Shown here: piece after piece, positions 43,901-50,214 of the stretch
Numbering within the stretch: the first letter of the stretch is position 1
How the letters are laid out: each line of letters begins with the position of its first letter
NCBI RefSeq assembly: GCF_050314555.1
Contig: NZ_JBNPNH010000002.1
Coordinates: 310,001 to 374,000 of the forward strand
Source: Spyradosoma sp004558035
Lineage (GTDB): Bacteria > Verrucomicrobiota > Verrucomicrobiia > Opitutales > UBA953
Direction: 5' to 3'
DNA: 64,000 bases
Made by a program: the position numbers and the translations under genes
The notes under the pieces: model-generated
Database searches by the model: none
The model's input: the letters and a program-made list of their open reading frames with translations, nothing else
What the model was told of the DNA's origin: nothing

Positions 43901-45250
43901 GGCCTGGGGCTGAAGGTCGATTCCGTGATCGCGGGGCTGAACAGCGACGCCGGAATGGGCATGGGCACCAAGGTCTTCGCGCTGAACGCGGCCTCGACGC
44001 CCTCGAACGGCACCGAAAATTTCGCTTCGGGGACGGAAGCGCGCGCGCTGGAAATCCGCACGGCGGCGAACGCGACGCACACGTTCTGCGGCGAAGTGCT
44101 CTCGAACGTGAACGTCAAGGTGACGGGCGCGGGAACGCAGATCTTCAAGGGAGGATTCGCCGCGGGCTCGTCGCTGACGCTGGACTCCGGCACGGCGACC
44201 TTCGCCGCGACCGCCGCGGGCGCGTTCGCCGGAAATCTCACGATCAACGGCGGCACGTTCAACGTGAGCAACGCCGGCGGGGTCAACGCGGAAACGCTCC
44301 TCAGCACCGGTACGAGCGAAATCACGATCAACGGCGGCGCGCTGAACTTCGTTTCCTCGCGCTGGACGATTCAGTCCGGAATCAAACTCACGCTCGCGGG
44401 CGGCTCCGTGACGGGAACCGGAATCGGCGACGGAAGCGGCACGCTGGACTTTTATCAGAGCACGACCGTGGACGTCCGCGCGAAGGCGGGCGCGACGGCG
44501 GAAAATCCGACCGTCTCGACGATTTCTTCGCCCGTGCGCTATCGCAACTACAGCACGACGACCTACGACGTCGAAGCGGGCGCGAAGCTCGTCCACTCCG
44601 GTGAGATAATGAAAGGCAACTACGCCGGAATAATCACGAAGACGGGCGCGGGCGAAATGCTCATCTCCGGCTCGATCGTGAACGAAACGACGATCGATCT
44701 CGACGAAGGGGTGACGACGATTTCCGGCGCGGTGAACGGCGGTACGATCAACGTGAACGGCGGCACGGCGACGCTTTCGTCCGGAACGTTCAACGCGAGC
44801 CTGAAGGTCGCGAGCGGCGCGGAGCTGCGCGCGGGCGCGGCGGTTTCGCTGACGACGGCGGCGCAGACGCTGAAGCTCTACGTCTCCGACGCGCAGAAGG
44901 GCGAATCGGGCGCGGCGCTCGTCACCTCCGCGGACGGCGGGCGCGTGACGGTCTCCGGCGACGCGAAGGTTTACGTGGACATTTCCGCGCTGACGCTTGC
45001 GGCGTCCGCCGAAAATTCCGAAAGCGTCACGCTGCGCATCGCTTCGGAAACGGCGCTCATGGCGAGCGAAGGCACGTTCGAAGTCGGCTGGTGGGAAGGA
45101 GAGGCGTGGAGGCGCTTCGAGGGCATTTACGACTACAGCGCCGACATGGGGCTGCTGACGGTCGCGATTCCGGAGCCTTCGGCGTTCGGTCTGCTCGCCG
45201 GTCTCGCGGCGCTCGCACTCGCGGGAACGCGACGCAGAAAGAGGCGTTGA
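34985..45250 (+). CDS. Giant exported S6-type serine protease with beta-strand repeats and PEP-CTERM tail
   Basis: The protein is 3421 aa. The signal peptide is MKFPKFPLFSRRALTVAASV then SVAAFAAATAVEAG. Residues about 38-310 resemble the S6 (IgA-protease) domain of autotransporters. The proposed triad is His122 (YFASAFH), Asp156 (HGYDQILVRLDKIVTE) and Ser260 (AEGGDSGSPLYAYN). The rest, to about 3385, is a long Gly/Ala/Thr/Asn-rich passenger with many autotransporter-associated beta-strand repeats (for example GAGKLVLGGANTFSGTKTI). It ends with IPEPSAFGLLAGLAALALAG then TRRRKRR, a PEP-CTERM signal with membrane helix and basic tail; there is no C-terminal outer-membrane beta-barrel. A G10 run at 36723-36732 lies in codons about 580-583. 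At least 40 copies of GGGAACG occur, all on the coding strand, mostly read as Ala-Gly-Thr. Monocistronic after galE. Confidence 0.88.
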   Translation: MKFPKFPLFSRRALTVAASVSVAAFAAATAVEAGTIRHDYALALYKDFATNSGMFAAGATNVQYYHTDGSAGGTIAVMPNLSGFLYYHGRAGGYSSAAGITASGGNGGAGLIAPQYFASAFHVGIPTSGATITFFPGTGKAINSYVGAGYDEHGYDQILVRLDKIVTETTYNPLATDSAFIRSLSSGSVDVYRLGTGKPFVAGENGGLTLLSQDGIPIGGVARITNVNENFKWTGNNRIVMRLYKSDTNMLGTAAEGGDSGSPLYAYNADTRRFEYVGTASTAAAQVGYFGNYTNFEYNPSAYLQSMAAFDSDHVSVADAGGVISWDGANLSRGDETWNYHGRTNGCATNVETRGIVFDNAGAGTQEIRLAQAIDLGAGSVTVNSGSFLLSSDVEGTTSFKSAGFIVNAGATLTTTFSGAAGTEWRKVGEGDLVIQGSGNHEIALNVGGGVQQFDENLNQLYLGEVRLDREGGYAAKTIRLSAGVAKIVLMRDGQINGASSFTFGIGGGLLNLNGQDLSWNVINHTDSGAKFGNFKLDDATEAPADSTFTYTGSGTFKGGFIDGNGELSSYDSETQSWNRGGGNGNLKVVYAAANSASTWTLTGTSKNAGGFEVNSGTLVLQGANTAHATYSDSGDWTYAILETPGGVTVNDGATFRLSHHALMTADVTVNAGVFEMTDTVKAASESISGGRREDVTGIRSLRGNVSLASADATMKVNTTTKSVALHYDGAISGAGNFEKLGAGKLVLGGANTFSGTKTITAGMIEFSTFDAMGDTTTEKWNIGAGGALMVTGEGAAALDKISGDSAGVLALDADVAGTLDLSGHQNLFIGAAAGKTINYGAADLTLATNDAGEWRLGGGGGTLNVLYKLTGTGTLIVGNEVSNGTVYLANANNDFSGSIVIGGFNNFLDYVSLDALGNATFAVEYGNAMGIGDGSSAKMMNALSTTSAGVAALSENSSAAIDFSGRKLALGAATGETVRYAGTLTPHADGYRFGGNGMLILDTRLSDSANIFIDAQGMSGGRIIFAQEDSGFTGAVTAGAKLDASSSVSDSGAIVVGFENGKALANASSFTLNKGAVLDVGGADVELRNVTVNSGSAIKNLGTERRTFTITYDGNTSWLNGTFGSGSTAAIDFVKKGAGTLTLGHNNAFIGTMTVAEGTISGYSKLAGDSSFGGANNRLVVDKNGTLKATLYGTFLERYNENAYIGASSKNNQWDQFTFANTRLFQTVTGTGTLVLNAAQQSYKGASSSRMIMGLSQTEQFEGTVKVAGQTRLIVGDKIRGMSNAHALDKATIVVEAGSQARVTNRLQNDVANNAFQESYADYVISGTGFTAYDRTPGYGTSTKKGFIGYAADFGKQTGALSVDCGSIVYGNVTLAANATIASHSSAEQSPDPLYKIRAYGTGVYYGGTIRGAILGGADKTLTLGGNESLTFQADAASDYGDLVIANGNGSLSDKFALRVNGGAYRSTTSTALGGGTVTLNAGLILRFGNTEKAGNDVVYTYGNAFSLGGGSKLESNWNTTRLTGAVTLAGTSATLATRNGSALRLEGGLVGDSTKTANVAAGSHVALGGNAANAFAGTLATGAGTSLTLLDGAAEGGIASTARIAFTDSLTLSLEGARQFTLASIVGTADAAESTALDLHYDFTSGTGGSSLSAGTLTSDALNVFIDLNSTETLTSGSYTLLSGGAADGLANYTLATRNDRLSLKLENGALVLTVDADGRLVWKRQDGNAAWDTTTVHWNSEKAGDVAFAAGDSVIFDATGVAAGNSAANRESVTLASETTVGAVLVRDAFYTFSGAGKLSGENASLNVAANGSLRLETSGNAFAQGATVQDGGTLALAANGALTDTALSLKSTGTLALEASGALAGTTTVVFDGGTLRYGADAAAGDVSAFLRAGTDSVKLDLNGNADVALANLSALSSTKTATIALSNSAYDAETGAGAASATLGAAGSAYETAAGSALEIGAGVAATHVGKGTLGTLSGAGDYTFDGSAGALTIADMTGFTGTAAIVNNTNNLTVTNKSAGTKWRLAGTLVGGINFNDFAAADATLSFEGLNLSWVPHSKTFAQNLVLTNGADGYGVMFSDGSGDKTTTYTGTVTGDGLFLVTRSSDKATTNDKIKFTGDLSGFAGGFESRAEAGGAIAFGYVFSDDGGATIYADNARALGTGGITLAGTAELNFAADHGVANAFSGTGAVTKTGAGALSLSGDWSRYAGTLTVGKDAGGLTLSGADQHLAGTYAVADALRVTGTATFDAGATVSFGSLSVAQGGSLSMSGGVTLAARAGEEAATLGAGATLSHSAIVGATTDDASSELANASATFSGTREGGFALTNVALENTEVVAQNSAALTLTDVALRDNSRLTVKDTASATLAGAFASLGEISVESGGTLTIAGTANLFTIGTSEALPVLATTAGSVVFGDGMFLRLQSEDGSPDFGESGVTVQLFKVLEGATFSGDISAEKISWNGAALGERTTFSFDQNAGTLSFSGSSAYNLTWNGGAEGTWNKTDETAFTIDGTEGTPTRFYDRDAVTFATADARVTLGAVIDASAVAVQENLTLSADATNTFHADSIVIDAGKTLTLEGAATAEKAGAYSWEALTLADASSVLDLGAVGGENAKHVAPGNVFGTGTVKVSFNSGKEAYKSTLRLGSGFAGTAYVTAGNVDVSASDIGGGSYRLADGVNVQAAGNSTTVFAGAFTFEGTTDFHTNGGSTFTVNGGLFGSRLDKNGSGTLVVAGETRLDAFTAEAGGGTTNFDGKTSITTVGIANGTTNFNAATSISAADIKNGTTNFNAATTLGTVSLSAGTLNFGANSVAEIETLAQTGGTLTIAGTANVGALALSNSVTLSLTNSAQDKAVSLGVVSLADGATGTLKVMNNSKNLSLASLSGAAGTKLVLDGNASTMRITNVILGDGTAAAQTGAFAGTLEAKVTAGNASTRKLAVILNGADLSATTVTFGANSGAAGSGANVKQLGLGLKVDSVIAGLNSDAGMGMGTKVFALNAASTPSNGTENFASGTEARALEIRTAANATHTFCGEVLSNVNVKVTGAGTQIFKGGFAAGSSLTLDSGTATFAATAAGAFAGNLTINGGTFNVSNAGGVNAETLLSTGTSEITINGGALNFVSSRWTIQSGIKLTLAGGSVTGTGIGDGSGTLDFYQSTTVDVRAKAGATAENPTVSTISSPVRYRNYSTTTYDVEAGAKLVHSGEIMKGNYAGIITKTGAGEMLISGSIVNETTIDLDEGVTTISGAVNGGTINVNGGTATLSSGTFNASLKVASGAELRAGAAVSLTTAAQTLKLYVSDAQKGESGAALVTSADGGRVTVSGDAKVYVDISALTLAASAENSESVTLRIASETALMASEGTFEVGWWEGEAWRRFEGIYDYSADMGLLTVAIPEPSAFGLLAGLAALALAGTRRRKRR
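36723..36732 (+). other. Poly-G (G10) tract inside the giant surface-protein gene
   Basis: Ten consecutive G residues read AGG GGG GGG GGT (Arg-Gly-Gly-Gly) in the open frame. Loss of one G gives GTA ATG GAA ATC TGA; gain of one gives an immediate TAA. So any length change of one base switches the gene off within a few codons. The present length is the ON state. Confidence 0.85.
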
Positions 45251-45291
45251 GGATTGCCGATTTATGGCGACAAGCAACAAGAGCAGCAAAC

Positions 45292-45480
45292 AATGGATAA
45301 TGGATAGTTGATAACTGATAATTATCCACTATCCATTATCAGTTATCCGTTATTCTTGTCACCTGTCACAGCTTTTGTCACCGGAAACCTGTCACTCTCA
45401 GAAGTTTAGGAGTGGAGGAGTTTAAGAGTTTAGGAGTAATTACCTTTTCAACTCCTCAACTTTTTAAACTCCTCAACGGC
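45292..45480. repeat. Cluster of three different inverted/periodic repeats
   Basis: First, GATAACTGATAAT (45310-45322) and ATTATCAGTTATC (45335-45347) are exact inverted repeats, flanked by AATGGATAATGGATA-type units. Second, CCTGTCAC, TTGTCACC and CCTGTCAC lie within 45362-45396. Third, GAGGAGTTTAAGAGTTTAGG (from 45417) is mirrored by ACTCCTCAACTTTTTAAACT and CCTC (45451-45474) with a few mismatches. The block separates two convergent genes and could form hairpins acting as terminators. It is AT-rich compared with the flanks. Confidence 0.75.
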
Positions 45481-45493
45481 TGCTCAGCCGCCT

Positions 45494-48400
45494 TCACAGC
45501 CGCTTCATCAGGGCGCGGAGTTCGCGGAGGCGCTTCAGCGGGTCGAGCGATTCCAGGCGCGGGAAATTCACGCCCACGCGCAGGTATTCGCCGTTGCGGC
45601 GGCGCGCCTTGACGACGCCCGCCTCCGTCGTCAGATCGACGACGCCGCGCTCCTCGGCGAGACAGCGCAGCTCGGCGATTTCGCAGAACGCGCGCGCCTC
45701 CGGCGGCAGTTTCCCGAAACGGTCCTCCATCGACTCGGCGACTTCGCGGACCTCCTCCGGCGTTCCCGCGAGCGCGAGCCGGCGGAAGACGTCGATGCGC
45801 ACGCGCACGTCCGCCACGTAGTCGGCGGGAACGGTCGCGACGATTTCCGCGCCCTTGTATTTTTCGTTCTGGGAGTCCTTGAGAATCTGGTAATCGGTGC
45901 GCGCGTCCTTGGCGCCGGATTCCGGCGTCTGCGCGTAGTGCACGAAGTCCAGATTGATTTCCGCGCGGAAGATGCGAATCGGCTTTTCGCCCTTGAGCGC
46001 GGCGACGCTCTGGCGCAGCAGACGGCAGTAGAGCTCGAAGCCCACGCCGGCGATGTGCCCGCTCTGCCGCAGGCCGAGAATGTTGCCCGCGCCGCGCAGC
46101 TCGAGATCGCGCATCGCGATGCGGAAGCCCGCGCCGAGCTGGTTGAACTGGCGCATCGCCGCGAGGCGTTTCCGCGCGGCGTCCACGACGGAACGGTGCC
46201 GGTGCAGCAGCAGATACGCGTACGCCTGGCGGTTGAAGCGCCCGACGCGCCCGCGCAGCTGGTAGAGCTGGCCGAGCCCGAAGCGGTCCGCCGCCTCGAT
46301 GATGATCGTGTTGCAGTTCGGAATGTCCAGCCCGGTCTCGATGATCGTCGTGCACACGAGCACGTCGAACGTTCCCGCGACGAAGTCCGTCATCACGCGC
46401 TCGAGCTCGCGCTCGTCCATCTGCCCGTGTCCGACGGCGATCTTCGCCTCGGGAACGAGCCGCCCCAGCAGCTCCGCCACCTGGTGAATCGTGTCCACGC
46501 GGTTGTGCAGATAAAACACCTGCCCGCCGCGCCCGAGCTCGTGCAGAATCGCGTCCTTGACGAGCTTCGCGTCGTAGGTGCGCACGACGGTGCGGATCGG
46601 CAGGCGTTCCCGCGGCGCGGTTTCGATGACGCTCAGGTCGCGCGCGCCCATCAGCGCGAGGTAGAGCGTGCGCGGAATCGGCGTCGCGCTCATCGCGAGC
46701 ACGTCCACGTCCGTGCGCAGCCGCTTGATCTTTTCCTTCTGCTTCACGCCGAAGCGGTGTTCCTCGTCGATGACGAGCAGACCGAGCCTTTTGAACTTCA
46801 CGGACGCCGCGAGCAGCGCGTGCGTGCCGACGACGACGTCGAGCTCGCCGCGTTCGAGCTGGCCGCGGATCTCGCGCTGCTGCTTCGGCGAACGGAAGCG
46901 CGAAAGCATTTCGACGGAAACGGGATAATGCGCGAAGCGGTCGCGGAACGTGTTGAAATGCTGCTGCGCGAGCACGGTCGTCGGCGCGAGCACGGCGACC
47001 TGGCGCCCGCTCAGTACCGCCTTGAACGCGGCGCGGATCGCGACTTCCGTCTTGCCGAAGCCGACGTCGCCGCAGATGAGGCGGTCCATCGGCGACGGGC
47101 GTTCCATGTCCTTCTTCGTCTCGGCGATCGCGCGCGCCTGGTCGGGCGTCTCCGCGAACGGGAACGCCTTTTCGAACTCGCGCATCCACGGCAGCTCGTC
47201 GTCGGGCAGCGCGGCGAATCCGGGGCGCGTCGTGCGCGTCGCCTGCACGTCGAGCAGCTCCGCGGCGAAATCGAGCGTCGCCTTTTCCGCGGCGCGGCGC
47301 GTCTTTTCCCAGGCGTTCCCGCCGATTTTTCCGAGCTTCGGCAGCGCCTTGCGCAGCCCGACGTAGCGCGAAATCAGATGCGCCTCGCGGAAAGGCACGC
47401 AGAGCGTCACCTTGTTCTCGAACTCGAGCGCGAGCATCTCCTCCTTCGCGCCGCCCGCGCGCTCGAACGCGCGGATGCCGCGGAAGACGCAGACGCCGTG
47501 CTGCAGGTGGACGAGATAATCGCCGTCCGCGAGCTCGTTGAAGTCGAGCAGCTGTTCGACCTGCGCCTTGTTCGGGAGCAGACGGCGGCGCACCTGCGCG
47601 ACGCGGCGGCGATGCCTGCCGAAGATTTCGCGCTCCGTCGCGACGACGAGAGGCGCCCGCGACGACGCGGCGGGAACGGCGCCCCGTCCGTCGGAGGAAG
47701 CGGCAGGAAGGGAACAGACAGGAATGTCTGTTCTCCCTTGGAAGGAAGCGACAGGAATGTCTGTTCTCCCCTGCCCGAACGCGAGGCGGAAGCCCGCGCT
47801 CACGTTCCCGCGGAAGATTTCCGGCGCGAAACGCTTCGCGACCGTTCCCGCGCGACGCTCCTCGTCGAGGATTTCGCGCAGGCGTTCCTCCGCGCCCTCG
47901 CTTTCGCAGACGACGCAGACGCGCTCGCCCGCCTTCGCCCAGCCGTCGAGAAAAAGCAGCACGCGCCGCCGCAGCTCCTCCGCCTCGGCGAGCCGCTCGA
48001 CGCCGAGCGCGGACGCGGAAAATTCCCCGTACGCGAGCTCCTCGAGGTCCTGCGTTTCGAGCGTCTCCGCCGCCGCGCCGGGAAAGGCGTCCGCGAGCCA
48101 CGCCGGAATTTCGTCGAACGCGGAAAATCCGGCGACGCCGAAACCGCGTTCCCGCGCCGCGCTCAGCAGCTCTTCCGGCGGCGCGCCCGCGAAGGCTTCC
48201 GCCTCGGCGAAAATCAGCCGCGTTCCCGCGGGAAAATAATCCGCCGGCGTTCCCGCGCGCGGCGCCTCGTCCGCGGACGCGAGCGCGCCGGAGGCGACGG
48301 CGACGGATTCGAGCCGGCGCAGCGTGCGCTGCGTCGTCGGGTCGAACTCGCGGATCGCCTCGACCTCGTCGCCGAAGAAATCCACGCGCACGGGCGCGGA

Positions 48401-48937
48401 CGCGTTCAGCGGATAGACGTCGATGAGCCCGCCGCGCACGGAGAACTGCCCCGGCGCCTCGCACAGCGCCTCGTTGTCGTAATTGAATTCCGACGACAAT
48501 TTTTCGCGCAGCGCGTCCATGGAGAATTTTTCGCCGACGCGCAGAACGAGCTCCCGCGCGGCGAACGCGTCGGGCGCGGGAACGGGGCGGCGCAGCGCCT
48601 CCGGCGTGCACGCGAGCAGCACGCGCTCGCCCGGGCGCGCGTTCTTCAGCGTCGCGAGCGCCGCGAGCAGATCGCATTCGTTCTCGAAGCTCGCCGCGCC
48701 GACGGATTCGTCCGTCATGCGCGGAAGCCCGCAGACCGTGAAGCCGCCTCCGGCGCCGTCGGAAAAATTCGCGGCGAAGAACGCGGCGTCCTCGGCGAGC
48801 ACTTCCGCGCGCCCGAGATGCGCGGCGACGACGACGGCAAGCGGCGCGTCCCCGCGCGCGAGCTCGGAAACGACGAATCCCGCCGACGCCGCGTTGACGC
48901 CGGAGAGAAAACGGAAATCCTTCGCCGCGCCGCTCAT
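45494..48937 (-). CDS. mfd: Transcription-repair coupling factor Mfd
   Basis: This 1147-aa DNA translocase removes RNA polymerase stalled at lesions and recruits UvrA. The N-terminal UvrB-like modules come first, then the RNA polymerase interaction domain (GDYLVHLQHGVCVFRGIRAF, LALEFENKVTLCVPFREAHL). The helicase part follows: Walker A GDVGFGKTEVAIRAAF, DEEHRFGVKQKEKIKRLRTD, MSATPIPRTLYLALMGARDL and ETGLDIPNCNTIIIEAADRF. Next are the TRG motif (QLYQLRGRVGRFNRQAYAYL) and the C-terminal D7 domain. Near residues 390-410 two palindromic repeats are read through in frame (GRTDIPVASFQGRTDIPVCS), an apparent insertion into the linker before the RNA polymerase interaction domain. The start at 48937 (MSGAAKDFRFLSGVNAA) is reasonable; no Shine-Dalgarno sequence is visible. 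Confidence 0.94.
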   Translation of the reverse strand: MSGAAKDFRFLSGVNAASAGFVVSELARGDAPLAVVVAAHLGRAEVLAEDAAFFAANFSDGAGGGFTVCGLPRMTDESVGAASFENECDLLAALATLKNARPGERVLLACTPEALRRPVPAPDAFAARELVLRVGEKFSMDALREKLSSEFNYDNEALCEAPGQFSVRGGLIDVYPLNASAPVRVDFFGDEVEAIREFDPTTQRTLRRLESVAVASGALASADEAPRAGTPADYFPAGTRLIFAEAEAFAGAPPEELLSAARERGFGVAGFSAFDEIPAWLADAFPGAAAETLETQDLEELAYGEFSASALGVERLAEAEELRRRVLLFLDGWAKAGERVCVVCESEGAEERLREILDEERRAGTVAKRFAPEIFRGNVSAGFRLAFGQGRTDIPVASFQGRTDIPVCSLPAASSDGRGAVPAASSRAPLVVATEREIFGRHRRRVAQVRRRLLPNKAQVEQLLDFNELADGDYLVHLQHGVCVFRGIRAFERAGGAKEEMLALEFENKVTLCVPFREAHLISRYVGLRKALPKLGKIGGNAWEKTRRAAEKATLDFAAELLDVQATRTTRPGFAALPDDELPWMREFEKAFPFAETPDQARAIAETKKDMERPSPMDRLICGDVGFGKTEVAIRAAFKAVLSGRQVAVLAPTTVLAQQHFNTFRDRFAHYPVSVEMLSRFRSPKQQREIRGQLERGELDVVVGTHALLAASVKFKRLGLLVIDEEHRFGVKQKEKIKRLRTDVDVLAMSATPIPRTLYLALMGARDLSVIETAPRERLPIRTVVRTYDAKLVKDAILHELGRGGQVFYLHNRVDTIHQVAELLGRLVPEAKIAVGHGQMDERELERVMTDFVAGTFDVLVCTTIIETGLDIPNCNTIIIEAADRFGLGQLYQLRGRVGRFNRQAYAYLLLHRHRSVVDAARKRLAAMRQFNQLGAGFRIAMRDLELRGAGNILGLRQSGHIAGVGFELYCRLLRQSVAALKGEKPIRIFRAEINLDFVHYAQTPESGAKDARTDYQILKDSQNEKYKGAEIVATVPADYVADVRVRIDVFRRLALAGTPEEVREVAESMEDRFGKLPPEARAFCEIAELRCLAEERGVVDLTTEAGVVKARRRNGEYLRVGVNFPRLESLDPLKRLRELRALMKRL
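47712..47766. repeat. Two palindromic repeat copies inside mfd
   Basis: GAACAGACA-GGAA-TGTCTGTTC is a perfect 9-bp inverted repeat at 47712-47733. A second copy with one shorter arm (GACAGGAATGTCTGTTCTCCC) spans 47750-47770, a 33-base offset kept in frame. Related hairpins with a GGAAT/ATTCC centre lie in gaps near 616-633 and 55650-55675. Confidence 0.8.
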
Positions 48938-49004
48938 CGCGAAGCCTCGGCGTCCGGACGGAATTTTCGCCGCCGGATTTTCCGCGGGAACGGGGACGGC
49001 GCGC

Positions 49005-49553
49005 TCACGCGGCGGGCGTTTCCGCGGGAGCCGCCTCCGCCGCCGCGGGTTCCGGGACGGGCGCGGGAGCCGCCGCGGGGGGCGGGAGAGTTTCCGGCGC
49101 CGCTTCCGCCGCGGGCTTCTCCGGAGCGGCGGGAACGGGAACGGCGGCCGTCGCGAAGACGAGCTTGAAGGATTCCGCCAGCTTCAGCGGAACGCCCTTC
49201 TCGAAATCGAACGAAAAATTGCGCGCCTCGTCCGTCGCCCCGACGAGCCCGCGGCGGGAACGCCCGATCTCCGCGCCCGTGCGGTCGAACGCCTGCAGCA
49301 TGACGGCGCCCGAGAACGGCCGCGCGAAACGCACGTAGAGCGTCGCGCCCGAATCGTTTCTCGCGACGAGCACGCGGTCCACGAACGCGCCCGCGTCGCG
49401 GATTTCGTCCGCGACGTAGATCGGCCGCACGACGGAGTCTTCGATGGAGGCCGTCGTCCGCAGCATCGGCGCGGAAAAATACCAGGCGCCGGCGGCGAAG
49501 CCGGCTCCGACGAGAATCACGACGGCGAGGACGGAGAGAAGGGTCTTTTTCAT
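49005..49553 (-). CDS. Membrane-anchored hypothetical protein with Pro/Ala-rich tail
   Basis: The protein is 182 aa. The N-terminus MKKTLLSVLAVVILVGAGFA then AGAWYFSAPML is a signal anchor or uncleaved signal helix. Residues about 35-125 are a small beta-type domain (DRVLVARNDSGATLYVRFAR, AVMLQAFDRTGAEIGRSRRG, FSFDFEKGVPLKLAESFKLV). From about 130 the sequence is Pro/Ala/Glu-rich (PAAPEKPAAEAAPETLPPPA), a flexible extracytoplasmic tail. The ATG at 49553 was preferred over an upstream frame opening at 49682 that encodes only arginine-rich sequence. The family is not recognised. It is divergent from ndk and followed by mfd after 67 bases. Confidence 0.7.
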   Translation of the reverse strand: MKKTLLSVLAVVILVGAGFAAGAWYFSAPMLRTTASIEDSVVRPIYVADEIRDAGAFVDRVLVARNDSGATLYVRFARPFSGAVMLQAFDRTGAEIGRSRRGLVGATDEARNFSFDFEKGVPLKLAESFKLVFATAAVPVPAAPEKPAAEAAPETLPPPAAAPAPVPEPAAAEAAPAETPAA

Positions 49554-49696
49554 GGTGCGCGCATTTTCCCCCGCCCGTCCGCGAAAGTAAACGGAAAAAC
49601 GCTCCCGCGCGGCGGCGGCGGAACGCGCGCGGGCGAAAATTCTGTTGCGGGGGCGGGCGCGAAGGAGTTTCCTTTCACGCACTGTTTTTTAATTTT

Positions 49697-50119
49697 ATGA
49701 TTCAGAAGACTCTCATCATCCTGAAGCCCGACTGCATGGAAAAGAATCTCGCGGGAACGGTGCTCGCGCGCTTCGAGGCGGCGGGCCTCTCGCTCGCGGC
49801 GAGCAAAATGATCCGGCTCGACGACGCGCTCGTGCGCAGCCACTACGCGCACCTCACGGAAAAGCCGTTTTTCGGATTTCTCTCGAACTGGATGAAGTCG
49901 CGCCCGGTCGTCGTCGCGGTGGTCCGCGGCGAGAACGCGATCGACAAAGTGCGCGAACTGCTCGGGCCGACGAAGTCCGCAGACGCTCCCGCGGGAACGA
50001 TACGCGGCGATTTCGGCGACAAGGAAATCATCACCTACAACGTCTGCCACGCCTCCGACGGCGAAGCGTCCGCCGCCGCGGAAATCGCGCGCTTCTTCAA
50101 GCCCGAGGAGGTCTTCTGA
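49697..50119 (+). CDS. ndk: Nucleoside diphosphate kinase
   Basis: This 140-aa enzyme equilibrates NTP pools by a phospho-histidine intermediate. The start MIQKTLIILKPDCMEKNLAG matches the family. RPVVVAVVRGENAIDKVREL and the nucleotide-binding GPTKSADAPAGTIRGDFG are present. The catalytic His118 lies in NVCHASDGEASAAAEIARFF. Full length. It is followed after 95 bases by serS, with a heptad repeat between. Confidence 0.97.
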   Translation: MIQKTLIILKPDCMEKNLAGTVLARFEAAGLSLAASKMIRLDDALVRSHYAHLTEKPFFGFLSNWMKSRPVVVAVVRGENAIDKVRELLGPTKSADAPAGTIRGDFGDKEIITYNVCHASDGEASAAAEIARFFKPEEVF

Positions 50120-50160
50120 AGACAGGCGACGAAAGAACGCCGGCAGATCGCCGCAGCCCC

Positions 50161-50194
50161 TTTAAGCTTTAAGCCTTAACCTTTAACCTTTTTT
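50161..50194. repeat. Heptad repeat upstream of serS
   Basis: TTTAAGC, TTTAAGC, CTTAACC and TTTAACC with exact 7-base spacing, then a T6 run. This is the longest copy of the family and ends 21 bases before the serS ATG. Confidence 0.7.
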
Positions 50195-50214
50195 AATCTT
50201 CAATCGTTTTCAAA

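Noticed and set aside
38573..45289. A 2238-codon minus-strand open frame opposite the giant surface-protein gene
   Set aside because: Arginine-rich shadow; the plus-strand frame has a signal peptide, a protease domain, beta repeats and a PEP-CTERM tail.
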